Of a stretch of DNA of 34,002 nt, positions 1 through 7,978 are shown in pieces. The position numbers were made by a program, and so were the translations under genes. The notes beneath the pieces were generated by a model. It saw only the letters and a program-made list of their open reading frames with translations, did not search any database and had not been told where the DNA came from. The stretch comes from Candidatus Liberimonas magnetica (GTDB lineage Bacteria > Elusimicrobiota > Endomicrobiia > Endomicrobiales > JAFGIL01). Numbering within the stretch: the first letter of the stretch is position 1; every line of letters starts with the position of its first letter. The DNA lies in assembly GCA_020523885.1 (NCBI GenBank), contig JAJAPY010000004.1, positions 234,761-268,762 on the forward strand, in the 5' to 3' direction.

Positions 1-254
1 ATCTCACCTTTTTCTATATATGTTTCACCCAATGAAATCAAATTGCGCACATCGCAGGGATATGCCTTCTTTAATTCCCCCAAAATTTCTATTGCTTTAT
101 TGAAATCTCCTTTTTCTTTTGATTTTATCACTTTAAATATTTTATAGTCATATTGACTATAAAATACATATTGAAAAATATTCAGAAATATCGAATAATT
201 AACTATAGACAGGAATATTCCTAATATAATATAAATCCTATTTTTATTTAGCAT
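1..254 (-). CDS. Membrane-anchored TPR protein, 3' part missing (window edge)
   Basis: An open frame begins at the ATG at 254-252 and runs off the left edge after 84 codons. Residues about 7-30 are a hydrophobic stretch containing IYIILGIFLSIVNY, which fits a single N-terminal membrane anchor. The rest is a helix-turn-helix TPR-like segment (KGDFNKAIEILGELKKAYP). The layout matches the protein at 5679-6425: a short N-terminus, one membrane segment, then TPRs. The two are therefore probably paralogues. The gene starts 73 bp after the stop of the upstream B12-type rSAM gene. No clear ribosome binding site precedes the ATG, and the frame is open further upstream without another ATG, so the start is tentative. 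The likely role is membrane scaffolding; no enzymatic motif is visible. Confidence 0.6.
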   Translation of the reverse strand, partial: MLNKNRIYIILGIFLSIVNYSIFLNIFQYVFYSQYDYKIFKVIKSKEKGDFNKAIEILGELKKAYPCDVRNLISLGETYIEKGE

Positions 255-327
255 ATATTTAAAAAGCTTATTTAAATAGAATATTATAATACTATTTTTA
301 ATACTAAAATATGGGAAATTCATAATT

Positions 328-1701
328 TCAGATATTTTTTGTTTTAAAAGCGTAAATTACCACTTTAAATAAAACCGCAAGCGGTGTTGTGCGCAAAAGC
401 AATAGTATTTTATCGGCTTTACAATAGAACTTTCGAAAACATACCTTTATTAGAGCATTAAGGTCTTCTACAGTCAATAAATGCATATTCTCTACATTGA
501 CATTACTGGACAATAAGGAAATATCTTTGTACGGGTCTGGAAATGAGAAATGACCCTTTAGCATTTGAACGATTGGAGTATTCGGAAAAACTGTGAACCT
601 CGAAAAATGCGCAAAATCCGTGCCAAGACTGTTTGAATAGTCAATTGTATTTAAAATGTCTTTTCTACTTTCCCAAGGGAATCCGATCATATAGAAGGCG
701 TATGTTCTTATCTTATATTTCCTACAGCATTCTACAACTGCTTTAATCTTTTCAAGTTCAAGGCCTTTTTGCATTTTTTTTAAAGACTCCGCATTGCCGC
801 TTTCAGGCGCAAAGCATAAAAGCCAAACTCCTATTTCAGATAGGCTGCGCACTACATCCTCATCGCAAAGATCTACCCTAACACCGTTTTCCAGCTGAAA
901 TTTTAACTTTATATCCCTCTTTTGAATTAAATAGCATATTTCGAGCACCCTTTTTTTATCAAAAGTAAAATTATCGTCAACTATGCATATTTCTTTTACC
1001 TTCAACGTCTTAGACAAGTACTCAATTTCATCAACAATGTTTTTCGGAGATCTAGGTCTCCATTTAAATCCCATATTATGGTAACAAAATGAACACTTAT
1101 ATGTACATCCTCTTGAAGTAAGTATCCCTGCAAATGGTTTTTGATTTAACGGGAAAAGTTTATATTTATTTAGATCGACCTTATGGTATGACGGCAAGGG
1201 CAGTGCATTCAAATCCTCAAAATCCGTACTTAAACCGTTAAATTTAAAACCTGAGTTGCTATCTTGCCGGAAATAAACTCCTTTTATATCTTCATCGTTT
1301 ACTGCAGTCAAATATTTTATCAGGTTATTTTCACTTTCACCTATAAAAATTGCATTTATATCAGGATTTGCCAGGTATTCCTTAGAGTATAAGGAACTCT
1401 GCGGTCCTCCAATAACAATATTTTTTTGGGGGTAATGTTTCCGTATATAAGATATTTTTTCAAAACTCAATTCAACATTTGAACAAAATACAGAAAATCC
1501 TATTAAGTCATAATCCTTTACAATATCTATGTCATAACTGCCGCAATTTGCATCAATAATACGGCTATTAAAACCATTTTTTTCTAGAACAGCATCTAAA
1601 TAAAGCAGCCCCAAAGGAGGCATAGTATTAAGGGAATGATCTGTTTGCCTTGGCGATTCTATAACCAACAAAACATTTTTTATTTCTTTTCTGTTTATCA
1701 T
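328..1701 (-). CDS. B12-binding-type radical SAM protein
   Basis: This 457-residue protein has the class B rSAM layout. Residues about 8-135 form a Rossmann-like cobalamin-binding-type domain (TMPPLGLLYLDAVLEKNGF, later IVIGGPQSS). There is no DxHxxG motif, so any cobalamin would be bound without the usual lower His ligand, as is common in this class. The 4Fe-4S site is C199-x3-C203-x2-C206 in TSRGCTYKCSFC, with a TIM-barrel-type region after it. Relatives perform methylations and other radical rearrangements on lipids, peptides or small molecules; the substrate here is not evident. The gene lies 201 bp downstream of the GT39 pair and precedes the partial membrane-TPR gene. No strong ribosome binding site is seen before the ATG. 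A degraded relative of its core lies at 5373-5558. Confidence 0.88.
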   Translation of the reverse strand: MINRKEIKNVLLVIESPRQTDHSLNTMPPLGLLYLDAVLEKNGFNSRIIDANCGSYDIDIVKDYDLIGFSVFCSNVELSFEKISYIRKHYPQKNIVIGGPQSSLYSKEYLANPDINAIFIGESENNLIKYLTAVNDEDIKGVYFRQDSNSGFKFNGLSTDFEDLNALPLPSYHKVDLNKYKLFPLNQKPFAGILTSRGCTYKCSFCYHNMGFKWRPRSPKNIVDEIEYLSKTLKVKEICIVDDNFTFDKKRVLEICYLIQKRDIKLKFQLENGVRVDLCDEDVVRSLSEIGVWLLCFAPESGNAESLKKMQKGLELEKIKAVVECCRKYKIRTYAFYMIGFPWESRKDILNTIDYSNSLGTDFAHFSRFTVFPNTPIVQMLKGHFSFPDPYKDISLLSSNVNVENMHLLTVEDLNALIKVCFRKFYCKADKILLLLRTTPLAVLFKVVIYAFKTKNI

Positions 1702-1902
1702 TTTATAATTTTAAGTACGCTATAAAATTTTGCTATATGGGGCAGAAGCAGTCATAATAAGGCTTTCTATCAATTCCCTCCATGTAATAATAGGATAACA
1801 TTTTATTTAAAGAACTAAAAACCATTTTTAACAATATATATACAGACAACAAAAGAACTCAAGCATAAAGTATAGCTGATAAAGATTGTACTATAATATA
1901 CT

Positions 1903-3498
1903 TCATTTTTTATTTATCTTATAAACAAATATGTGACTGCTATCTTCCATCTTAATATCACCCATCAGCCTATATTTATCTTTAATGCCTTTATCGTACG
2001 GCACTAACATGTTAATATCACTGCATAAAATAATATAATCTAATTTTGATCTAATTCCAAGATTAGCGATGTTAATAAATTCACCAGGTACTTTATTCAA
2101 CCGAAAATAGTATATTAAACTGCAGTCATATTTATAATAACTGTTAAGTTTAGCATTTTTTCCACCATAGAATGTGTTAAATGTCCCTATGATTGGTGGT
2201 TTATCCCATATTTTATCTTTACTTATTAATTCAATTATACTCCCCATTTTTGAATTGTTTTTTACAGGATAGTATGTACCCCATGGGCTTGCCGGGTAAG
2301 AATAGTTCAATAATAATTTATCTATATTTATGCCCATTACTTTTTTGCCATCAAATGTATTATTATAGCTTAAGATATAATATTCTGTTATACCAAAGCA
2401 TATAGTTAAAAAGATAATTATATTACGGATTGCTGTTGATTTTAGTAAAGATATTCCTATACCTGAAATCAGAGCGAAATAGACCAGATAGGGGGCTGTT
2501 GTTTTCAGCTCTTTTGTTTGTATCAATATAAAAATAAGGTATATACCTGCTATTGAAGAACTAAACAGCAAAAGGTATTTCCTATTTATATCATTCAAAT
2601 ACATTAGCCAGCCAACTAAACCTATAATAAATATCTCAAAATAGAACATAAGCATCTGATTGTTTATCAAATTTACATAGTTATACATCAACGATTTGAA
2701 CGAAAATATTGGATAGTTATCAACCGGATTATAAAAATATGCTGCGTTAAAATAATTGGGGATAAGAACTTTCAAATTTATCGTATACCAAGGCCCGGAA
2801 ATACTTATTATAATTAGAAAGGTTATTGCCAGATTTGTTATTATATTTTTATTTAAAGGATATTTTTGAATAATAAAATGTATTATAAGGAACAGCACTG
2901 CCGGCATAATAAATAAAATATAAAGCTGTTTCGTAAGCATGCCAAAACCAAAACTTAAACCAAATAGGACAGAATAAGCTGTTTTAGAAAAGTGTTCGCA
3001 ATAAATCAAACAACACAGGCTTAAAGACACCATAGCTGACATGGCAAAATCCGGTAAAGGCGACCTGGATAACGCAAATATGAACGGGTAAGATAACAAA
3101 ATAAAAACCGACAAAAACCCTGCCTTTTTCCCGCTTATTTTTGCTCCGGCATTATATACTGACAAAATCATAATAAGCATAAATACTAAGTTTGCAAGTA
3201 TGGAATATACGTGCGATCTTCCCAATATCATGTTAAAACCTGCCATCACCGTGTGGAAGAAGGGCGGATAAAAATTATTAATGCTAAAATATAATAATTT
3301 TGAAATCATTTGAAGAATATTTTTTGAAGTATCCAATATTTCCAAAGCTGCATTCAAGTGCCAGGCTTCATCGGCATAATATATAGATTGATTTTTCTTT
3401 AACCATATGTAATTATTTAGTCCATAGAATACCCAAATAAGTAAAATAGTTAAATATTCTGTTTTATTTTTAAAATCTTCGATTAATTTTGAAATCAT
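1903..3498 (-). CDS. GT39/ArnT-like polytopic glycosyltransferase (copy 1)
   Basis: This 531-residue protein has a dozen or so hydrophobic segments, typical of the PMT/ArnT (GT39) superfamily. Such enzymes transfer sugars from polyprenyl-phosphate donors on the periplasmic side. The first external loop carries the family's acidic pair at D43-E44 (YYADEAWH), followed by a YPPFFH motif. A second acidic loop motif, SRSPLPDF, ends near D150, and GMLTKQ follows in a membrane-proximal segment. About 130 residues at the C-terminus appear soluble. It is a close tandem paralogue of the protein at 3704-5290, colinear from the first residue (both MISKL) to the end (shared PYDKGIKDKYRL). The leader upstream of the ATG is also duplicated. 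Donor and acceptor are unknown; the neighbouring exporter suggests a surface polymer. Confidence 0.85.
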   Translation of the reverse strand: MISKLIEDFKNKTEYLTILLIWVFYGLNNYIWLKKNQSIYYADEAWHLNAALEILDTSKNILQMISKLLYFSINNFYPPFFHTVMAGFNMILGRSHVYSILANLVFMLIMILSVYNAGAKISGKKAGFLSVFILLSYPFIFALSRSPLPDFAMSAMVSLSLCCLIYCEHFSKTAYSVLFGLSFGFGMLTKQLYILFIMPAVLFLIIHFIIQKYPLNKNIITNLAITFLIIISISGPWYTINLKVLIPNYFNAAYFYNPVDNYPIFSFKSLMYNYVNLINNQMLMFYFEIFIIGLVGWLMYLNDINRKYLLLFSSSIAGIYLIFILIQTKELKTTAPYLVYFALISGIGISLLKSTAIRNIIIFLTICFGITEYYILSYNNTFDGKKVMGINIDKLLLNYSYPASPWGTYYPVKNNSKMGSIIELISKDKIWDKPPIIGTFNTFYGGKNAKLNSYYKYDCSLIYYFRLNKVPGEFINIANLGIRSKLDYIILCSDINMLVPYDKGIKDKYRLMGDIKMEDSSHIFVYKINKK

Positions 3499-3591
3499 AA
3501 GATTTGTTTTTACTACTTAAACTCCTGCTTTTGATGTTAGGTTATACTTGATAAGAATAAAGAAACCTAAGAAACATTCCATAAACATTTT
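3499..3591 (-). promoter_or_regulatory. Duplicated leader of GT39 copy 1
   Basis: About 93 bp upstream of the start codon at 3498 closely match 5291-5385 upstream of the second GT39 gene, with scattered substitutions and a 2-bp length difference. The conserved block reads, on the coding strand, from a TTAGGTTTCTT stretch through a possible TATAAC -10-like element to CAGGAGTTTAAG. The AGGAG lies more than 20 bp from the ATG, too far for a normal Shine-Dalgarno sequence, and in-frame TAA codons exclude an earlier start. It may hold a promoter or 5'-UTR signal, but it may simply be part of the duplicated segment. Confidence 0.4.
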
Positions 3592-3703
3592 AAGCGAAGA
3601 AAGGCACTTTATATAATTCAGGATTATTCTTATTCTAAAGTATAATTTACTTATCTATTTGAAACCAAAATCTTCTGCATTTTATTATGATACGTTTCAT
3701 GTT

Positions 3704-5290
3704 TTATTTACTTTTATAGACAAATATTTGACTGTTGTCCTCCATCTTAAAATCACCTATCAGTCTGTATTTATCTTTAATGCCCTTATCATATGGCATC
3801 AATATATTAATATTCCTGGACAAAACAATATAATCAAATTTTGAGTTAGTTCCCACTTGAGCGATATTAACAATTGCACATGGGATTTTTTTCAATTTGA
3901 AGTAGTATCGCAAACCGTAATCGTTTTTTATCATATAGCTCAACTTCCTTTTATCTATATCATAAAACGGATTAAATGTCCCTATATTGGGTATTTTATC
4001 CTTAATATTATCTTTATTTATTAATTCAATTATATTATCAATTTTTGGATTCATTTTTAAAGGATAATATACACTCCAGGGATGTCGGGGATAAAAATAG
4101 TTTAATAATAGATTTTCTATTCTTATACCCATGACTATGTCATTATTTGATACGTTTTTATAACTTAATACATAATATTCTGTTAAACCATAACATACGA
4201 TTAAAAAGATAATTGTATTACGGATTGCTTTTGATTTTAACAAAGATATCCCTATACCTGAAATTAAAGCAAAATAGACCAGATAGGGATCCGTTGTCTT
4301 CGGCACTTTTCTCTGTATTAATAAAAATATAATATATACGCCTGTTATTGAGAAACTAAATAGCGAAAGATATTTCTTGTTAAAATCGTTTGAATATATT
4401 AACCAGCTGATTAAACCGATGACAAATACTTCAAAATAAAACATTAGCATCTGATCATTTATTAGATTAACATAATTATATGCTAATGACGTAAAGGTGA
4501 ATACACTATACTCGTCTTTTGGGAAAAAATAAGCAGCTCTAAGGTATTCAGGGCCTATTGTTATTAAATTAATTATATACCAGGGCCCAGAAATTACTAG
4601 AATAAGAATTAGGATAATTAGTAGATTAGTTATACTTTTTTTGTTTACATTAACCTTATCTTTTATAAAATATACTAAATACAATAGAATAAATGGCAAA
4701 ATAAATAAAATAAAAACCTGCTTTGTAAGCATGCCAAAACCAAAACTCAAACTAAATAGGACAGAATACGTTGTTTTAGAAAAATATTCGGTGTAAACCA
4801 AAAAACATAGGCTCAATGCTAACATAGCGGTTAATGCAAAGTCGGGTAATGGAGACCTTGATAAGCCAAATATATGAGGATATGCTGACAATATAAATAC
4901 AGATAAAATCCCTGCTTTTTTATTGCATATTTTTTTTCCGGTATAATATATGGCTAAGATCATCACAAGCATGAATAATAAATTTGCAAGTACAGAATAT
5001 ATCTGTGACCTGCCCAATATAAAATTAGATCCTGCCATTATCATATGGAAAAAAGGTGGATAGAACTTATCAATACTAAAATATAGTAGTTTTAAAATCA
5101 TTTGAGGTATATTTTTTGAAGTATCCAATATTTCCAAAGCTCCAGTTAAGTGAAACGCTTCATCGCTCATATATAAAGCTTGGTTTTTCTTTAACCAGAT
5201 GTAATTATTTAATCCAAAAAATATCCAAATAAGTAAAATTATTAAATACTCTATTTTATGTTTAAGATAATCAGTTAATTTTGAAATCAT
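3704..5290 (-). CDS. GT39/ArnT-like polytopic glycosyltransferase (copy 2)
   Basis: This 528-residue polytopic membrane protein is colinear with the product of 1903-3498. The acidic pair is D43-E44 (YMSDEAFH), followed by YPPFFHMIMAG, then LSRSPLPDF with the second acidic loop residue, and FGMLTKQVFI. The hydrophobic core is better conserved than the C-terminal soluble part, where the copies differ in the segment before KIDNIIELI and around the final 80 residues. Different C-terminal regions could mean different acceptors or donors, which is inference. The coding strand is the same as copy 1, with 205 bp between the genes. Upstream lie the duplicated leader and a degraded rSAM fragment rather than an intact gene, so this pair may form its own transcription unit. 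Confidence 0.85.
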   Translation of the reverse strand: MISKLTDYLKHKIEYLIILLIWIFFGLNNYIWLKKNQALYMSDEAFHLTGALEILDTSKNIPQMILKLLYFSIDKFYPPFFHMIMAGSNFILGRSQIYSVLANLLFMLVMILAIYYTGKKICNKKAGILSVFILSAYPHIFGLSRSPLPDFALTAMLALSLCFLVYTEYFSKTTYSVLFSLSFGFGMLTKQVFILFILPFILLYLVYFIKDKVNVNKKSITNLLIILILILVISGPWYIINLITIGPEYLRAAYFFPKDEYSVFTFTSLAYNYVNLINDQMLMFYFEVFVIGLISWLIYSNDFNKKYLSLFSFSITGVYIIFLLIQRKVPKTTDPYLVYFALISGIGISLLKSKAIRNTIIFLIVCYGLTEYYVLSYKNVSNNDIVMGIRIENLLLNYFYPRHPWSVYYPLKMNPKIDNIIELINKDNIKDKIPNIGTFNPFYDIDKRKLSYMIKNDYGLRYYFKLKKIPCAIVNIAQVGTNSKFDYIVLSRNINILMPYDKGIKDKYRLIGDFKMEDNSQIFVYKSK

Positions 5291-5385
5291 AGAGTTTGTT
5301 TCTACTACTTAAACTCCTATTTTTGATGTTAGGTTATATACTTGATAAGAAAGAAGAAACCTAAGAAATATTTCATAATGATTTT
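5291..5385 (-). promoter_or_regulatory. Duplicated leader of GT39 copy 2
   Basis: This is the second copy of the leader found at 3499-3591. The coding strand carries the same TTAGGTTTCTTCTTTCTTATC stretch in slightly different form, a TATAAC-like hexamer, an AGGAG box more than 20 bp before the ATG, and an in-frame TAA that blocks upstream starts. Similarity stops at about 5385, where sequence resembling an rSAM gene begins, so this point marks a duplication boundary. Confidence 0.4.
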
Positions 5386-5558
5386 AGTTCAGCACTGTTG
5401 GTTCTTACTTTATTACCAAATAGTATCGTCTTGCAATCATTATATTTATTTGGACATCCCCTGGAGGTTATAAGGGAAAAAGAAGAGGGCCTTTTTAAAC
5501 TCTGGAGTGTAACCTGGTAATATTTATGGATATGATGAAACAAGAAAATAAGGACCAT
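5373..5558 (-). pseudogene. Degraded radical SAM gene fragment
   Basis: A 61-codon open frame encodes SFSLITSRGCPNKYNDCKTI followed by LFGNKVRTNSAEL. This matches the core of a B12-type rSAM protein: TSRGC, the CxxxCxxC loop and the FGxKxRxRS stretch after it. The middle cluster cysteine is Tyr and the usual aromatic before the last Cys is Asp, so the 4Fe-4S site is broken. The frame ends at the boundary with the duplicated GT39 leader, and stops interrupt all frames on the upstream side. The remaining part of the 388-bp gap (5559-5678) shows nothing I can assign. It is probably a relic of an rSAM gene related to the one at 328-1701. Confidence 0.5.
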
Positions 5559-5678
5559 TTGAAAGTTCTATTCCAACAGCAAAATATAAATTAACCTATA
5601 ATTCCTTAAGACTCAAGGGTGGTCGAATAGAAACTGCATTTTCCCTGCTATTTTATTATTTATCATTATAATTTAAAA

Positions 5679-6425
5679 CTAATTATTATTTCTCATTGAA
5701 TTTAACCTAGTGTATGAATCATTTATAACTAAATTATCAGGTAGATATTCTAGGGCCTTCTTTTCGGTTTCGCACGCTTTCTTTATATCTTTTTTTTCCA
5801 TGTATATCTGCGCAAGGTCGTGGTATATCCAACCTGTATTTTCATCTTTTTCACTAGATTTTATGGCTTTTAAATAATACTTCTCGGCTTCGCCATAATC
5901 TTTCCTCTTAAAATATAGGTTCCCCATTACCTTTAATACCCAGCTGCTGTTCGGATTCAACTTAATTGCATTTTCCAGCTCATTGTATGCTTTATCGTAA
6001 TCTTTATTTATAGTATAGATCTCACCTGACAATACAAAAGCATTTATATATCCGGGATCTATCCTTTTTATTTCATTACACAGCTTTAGCGCTTTATTAA
6101 GAAATACCTGTTGTGCGGATATTTCCTGCATATTTTTATCTACATTGATATTGTTTTCGTTATTTTCTATTTCCCTGCCTTTTAAAAAATATTTTACCGC
6201 TTTTGCATATTTCTTTCTTGCTTTTTCTAATTTATTATTTGTTTTCTCTATATCTACGTAGTATTTATCACCGGACCTGCCATACACGTATAATGAAATA
6301 TCGTATAGAAATAGATAATTACCGACACTTATCAATACTCCAAGAAAAATATATAAATTATTTCTGATAAAGAGGTGTCTTGTAACTTTATCCAAATCAA
6401 GAGTAGTGATTGATGTTTTATTCAT
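5679..6425 (-). CDS. Membrane-anchored TPR protein
   Basis: This 248-residue protein has a hydrophobic segment at about residues 24-48 (LYIFLGVLISVGNYLFL), a charged coiled region at 55-90, and three clear TPR units from about residue 130 (SGEIYTINKDYDKAYNELEN, MGNLYFKRKDYGEAEKYYLK, LAQIYMEKKDIKKACETEKK). It has no catalytic motif. The start codon overlaps the stop of the ABC ATPase gene by 8 bp (ATGAATAA), so translation is probably coupled. Its position directly after the exporter suggests a membrane scaffold that recruits cytosolic or periplasmic partners to the transporter; this is inference. A likely paralogue begins at 254 at the left edge. Confidence 0.75.
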   Translation of the reverse strand: MNKTSITTLDLDKVTRHLFIRNNLYIFLGVLISVGNYLFLYDISLYVYGRSGDKYYVDIEKTNNKLEKARKKYAKAVKYFLKGREIENNENNINVDKNMQEISAQQVFLNKALKLCNEIKRIDPGYINAFVLSGEIYTINKDYDKAYNELENAIKLNPNSSWVLKVMGNLYFKRKDYGEAEKYYLKAIKSSEKDENTGWIYHDLAQIYMEKKDIKKACETEKKALEYLPDNLVINDSYTRLNSMRNNN

Positions 6426-7170
6426 CCTGAATGCCGGAATTATTCATGTACAATTTTGAGATTTTATCAACTTCACCAAAACCGATTTGTATGCCGCGAT
6501 TTATATACAAAGCATTTTTACACATTCGATTTACGCCCCTGATACCATGCGAAATAAATAGTATAGTATTGCCTTTATTTAGAATATTTTCAAATGCAGT
6601 AATACATTTCTTTTGAAAAGATAAATCTCCTACAGCCAATGCTTCATCTACCATCACTATACCCTTTACAGTCTGAATTACTGTTGCAAAAGCTAAACGT
6701 GCGCTCATACCTGAAGAAAACTCGCTTAATTTTGCTCCCATAAAATCTCCCAGCTCGCTGAAATCTATTATATCGTTTAATTTCTTGTCTATCTCTTTCT
6801 TTGACATCCCTAACAAAGCACCATACAAGTATATATTGTCAATAGCACTAAAGTTAGAGTTAAAACCTAGCCCTAACTCAAACATGCAAGATGTCTCACC
6901 ATTAATTTCATATCTTCCGGAAGTTTGGGACATTATTCCTGATAATATCCTGAGCAATGTGGTTTTGCCGGCTCCGTTAGGGCCGATGATCACAACCATT
7001 TCACCTTTTTTTACAGTAAAATTTATATTTTGTAATGCCCATATTTCGCGTTTTGGGTATTCACCGCCCAGCCTGTGCCTTATTGTAGATATTAAAGTCA
7101 TTCTATCTCTTGTGCCGATACAGAATTTCTTTGACAGATTTTCTACCTTTATTGCAATATTGTTATCCAT
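6418..7170 (-). CDS. Polysaccharide ABC exporter, ATP-binding subunit (Wzt-like)
   Basis: This is a complete ABC ATPase of about 250 residues. It has Walker A GPNGAGKTT (about residues 63-71), signature LSEFSSGMSARLA (about 148-160), Walker B GIVMVDEALAVGD and switch histidine ILFISHG. The FSSGM signature and VDEALAVGD are typical of the O-antigen/teichoic acid exporter branch. The protein ends soon after the nucleotide-binding domain and lacks the C-terminal carbohydrate-recognition domain of long Wzt proteins. I chose the ATG at 7170 because GGTGAT lies just upstream; a TTG at 7182 would add four residues. It sits directly downstream of its permease partner and overlaps the TPR gene by 8 bp. 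Confidence 0.92.
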   Translation of the reverse strand: MDNNIAIKVENLSKKFCIGTRDRMTLISTIRHRLGGEYPKREIWALQNINFTVKKGEMVVIIGPNGAGKTTLLRILSGIMSQTSGRYEINGETSCMFELGLGFNSNFSAIDNIYLYGALLGMSKKEIDKKLNDIIDFSELGDFMGAKLSEFSSGMSARLAFATVIQTVKGIVMVDEALAVGDLSFQKKCITAFENILNKGNTILFISHGIRGVNRMCKNALYINRGIQIGFGEVDKISKLYMNNSGIQDE

Positions 7171-7194
7171 TTTAATCACCAACTCATTTAATAA

Positions 7195-7956
7195 TTATAT
7201 TCTCTCTACAAAGTGCTTTTCATATTTGTTAAATATTTGGTACCCGATAATTAGAACTATGGTGGCAAAAATAAACACATAAACAAAGCCAGTTAAGTCA
7301 AATAATTTTCCATCAATTAACACATCTCTGGTTGATTTTATAATGTGTGTCATAGGGTTTAAAAGTATAATATTCCTTTTAGTTGGATTAATTAATTCAA
7401 GCGTATAGAATATAGGCGTAAGAAAAAAACCTACATTTGTAAATATTCCCCATATTCTATTTATATCAAGAAAATACACCCCTATGGTAGCAAGCATAAA
7501 TGAGACAGCTACTATAAGATAAATATTCAATAAAAGAATAGGCAATAAGAAAAAAACCATTACGGTAAAATTAGCTTTTATTACCAGCCAGAAAATAATA
7601 AGTATAATAAGCTCTAAAATGTGAGAATACAATGTTGACAGAACAGACGCTAATACTAAAATAGATTTTGGGAATTTTATACTCTTTACAAATGCATTAT
7701 ATCTAACTATTACATTTATTGAATTTGATGTGCTCGTAGCAAAAAAATTCCACTGGACTATCCCTATAATTAAATATAGCGGGAAATCCGGTATGTGAGA
7801 ACCCATCCATTTTGAAAACAGATTATACAAAACAATAAAATATATAAGCGGGTGAAATAACGTCCATAAAAAACCCAAAAATGTACCCTGGTCCTTCGAA
7901 CGGAATTCTGCAACGCTTATTTGATAAATCATGTTCCAATATTTACTGTTAAACAT
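7195..7956 (-). CDS. Polysaccharide ABC exporter, permease subunit (Wzm-like, ABC-2)
   Basis: This 253-residue ABC-2 family permease begins with an amphipathic N-terminal helix and the characteristic motif AEFRSKDQGTFLGFLWTLFH, followed by about six membrane segments. NVGFFLTPIFYTLELI and LLNPMTHIIKSTRDVLI are typical of Wzm/TagG-type exporters. With the ATPase 24 bp downstream it would export a lipid-linked glycan or related amphiphile across the inner membrane. It lies 22 bp after the last TPR-rSAM gene, so the exporter appears to be part of the same transcription unit as the rSAM array. Confidence 0.9.
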   Translation of the reverse strand: MFNSKYWNMIYQISVAEFRSKDQGTFLGFLWTLFHPLIYFIVLYNLFSKWMGSHIPDFPLYLIIGIVQWNFFATSTSNSINVIVRYNAFVKSIKFPKSILVLASVLSTLYSHILELIILIIFWLVIKANFTVMVFFLLPILLLNIYLIVAVSFMLATIGVYFLDINRIWGIFTNVGFFLTPIFYTLELINPTKRNIILLNPMTHIIKSTRDVLIDGKLFDLTGFVYVFIFATIVLIIGYQIFNKYEKHFVERI

Positions 7957-7978
7957 TCTTAAGCTGCCTTTTTATTTT

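Noticed and set aside
1702-1902. Possible promoter or RNA gene in the spacer before the B12-type rSAM gene
   Set aside because: The AT-rich spacer offers several weak -10-like hexamers but no convincing pair, hairpin or tRNA-like fold.
3659-3844. A short plus-strand frame between the GT39 genes
   Set aside because: It is mainly antisense to the 3' end of the second GT39 gene, without a ribosome binding site or motif.
6785-7282. A 165-codon plus-strand frame
   Set aside because: It lies antisense to the ABC ATPase and permease junction, whose minus-strand motifs are unambiguous.
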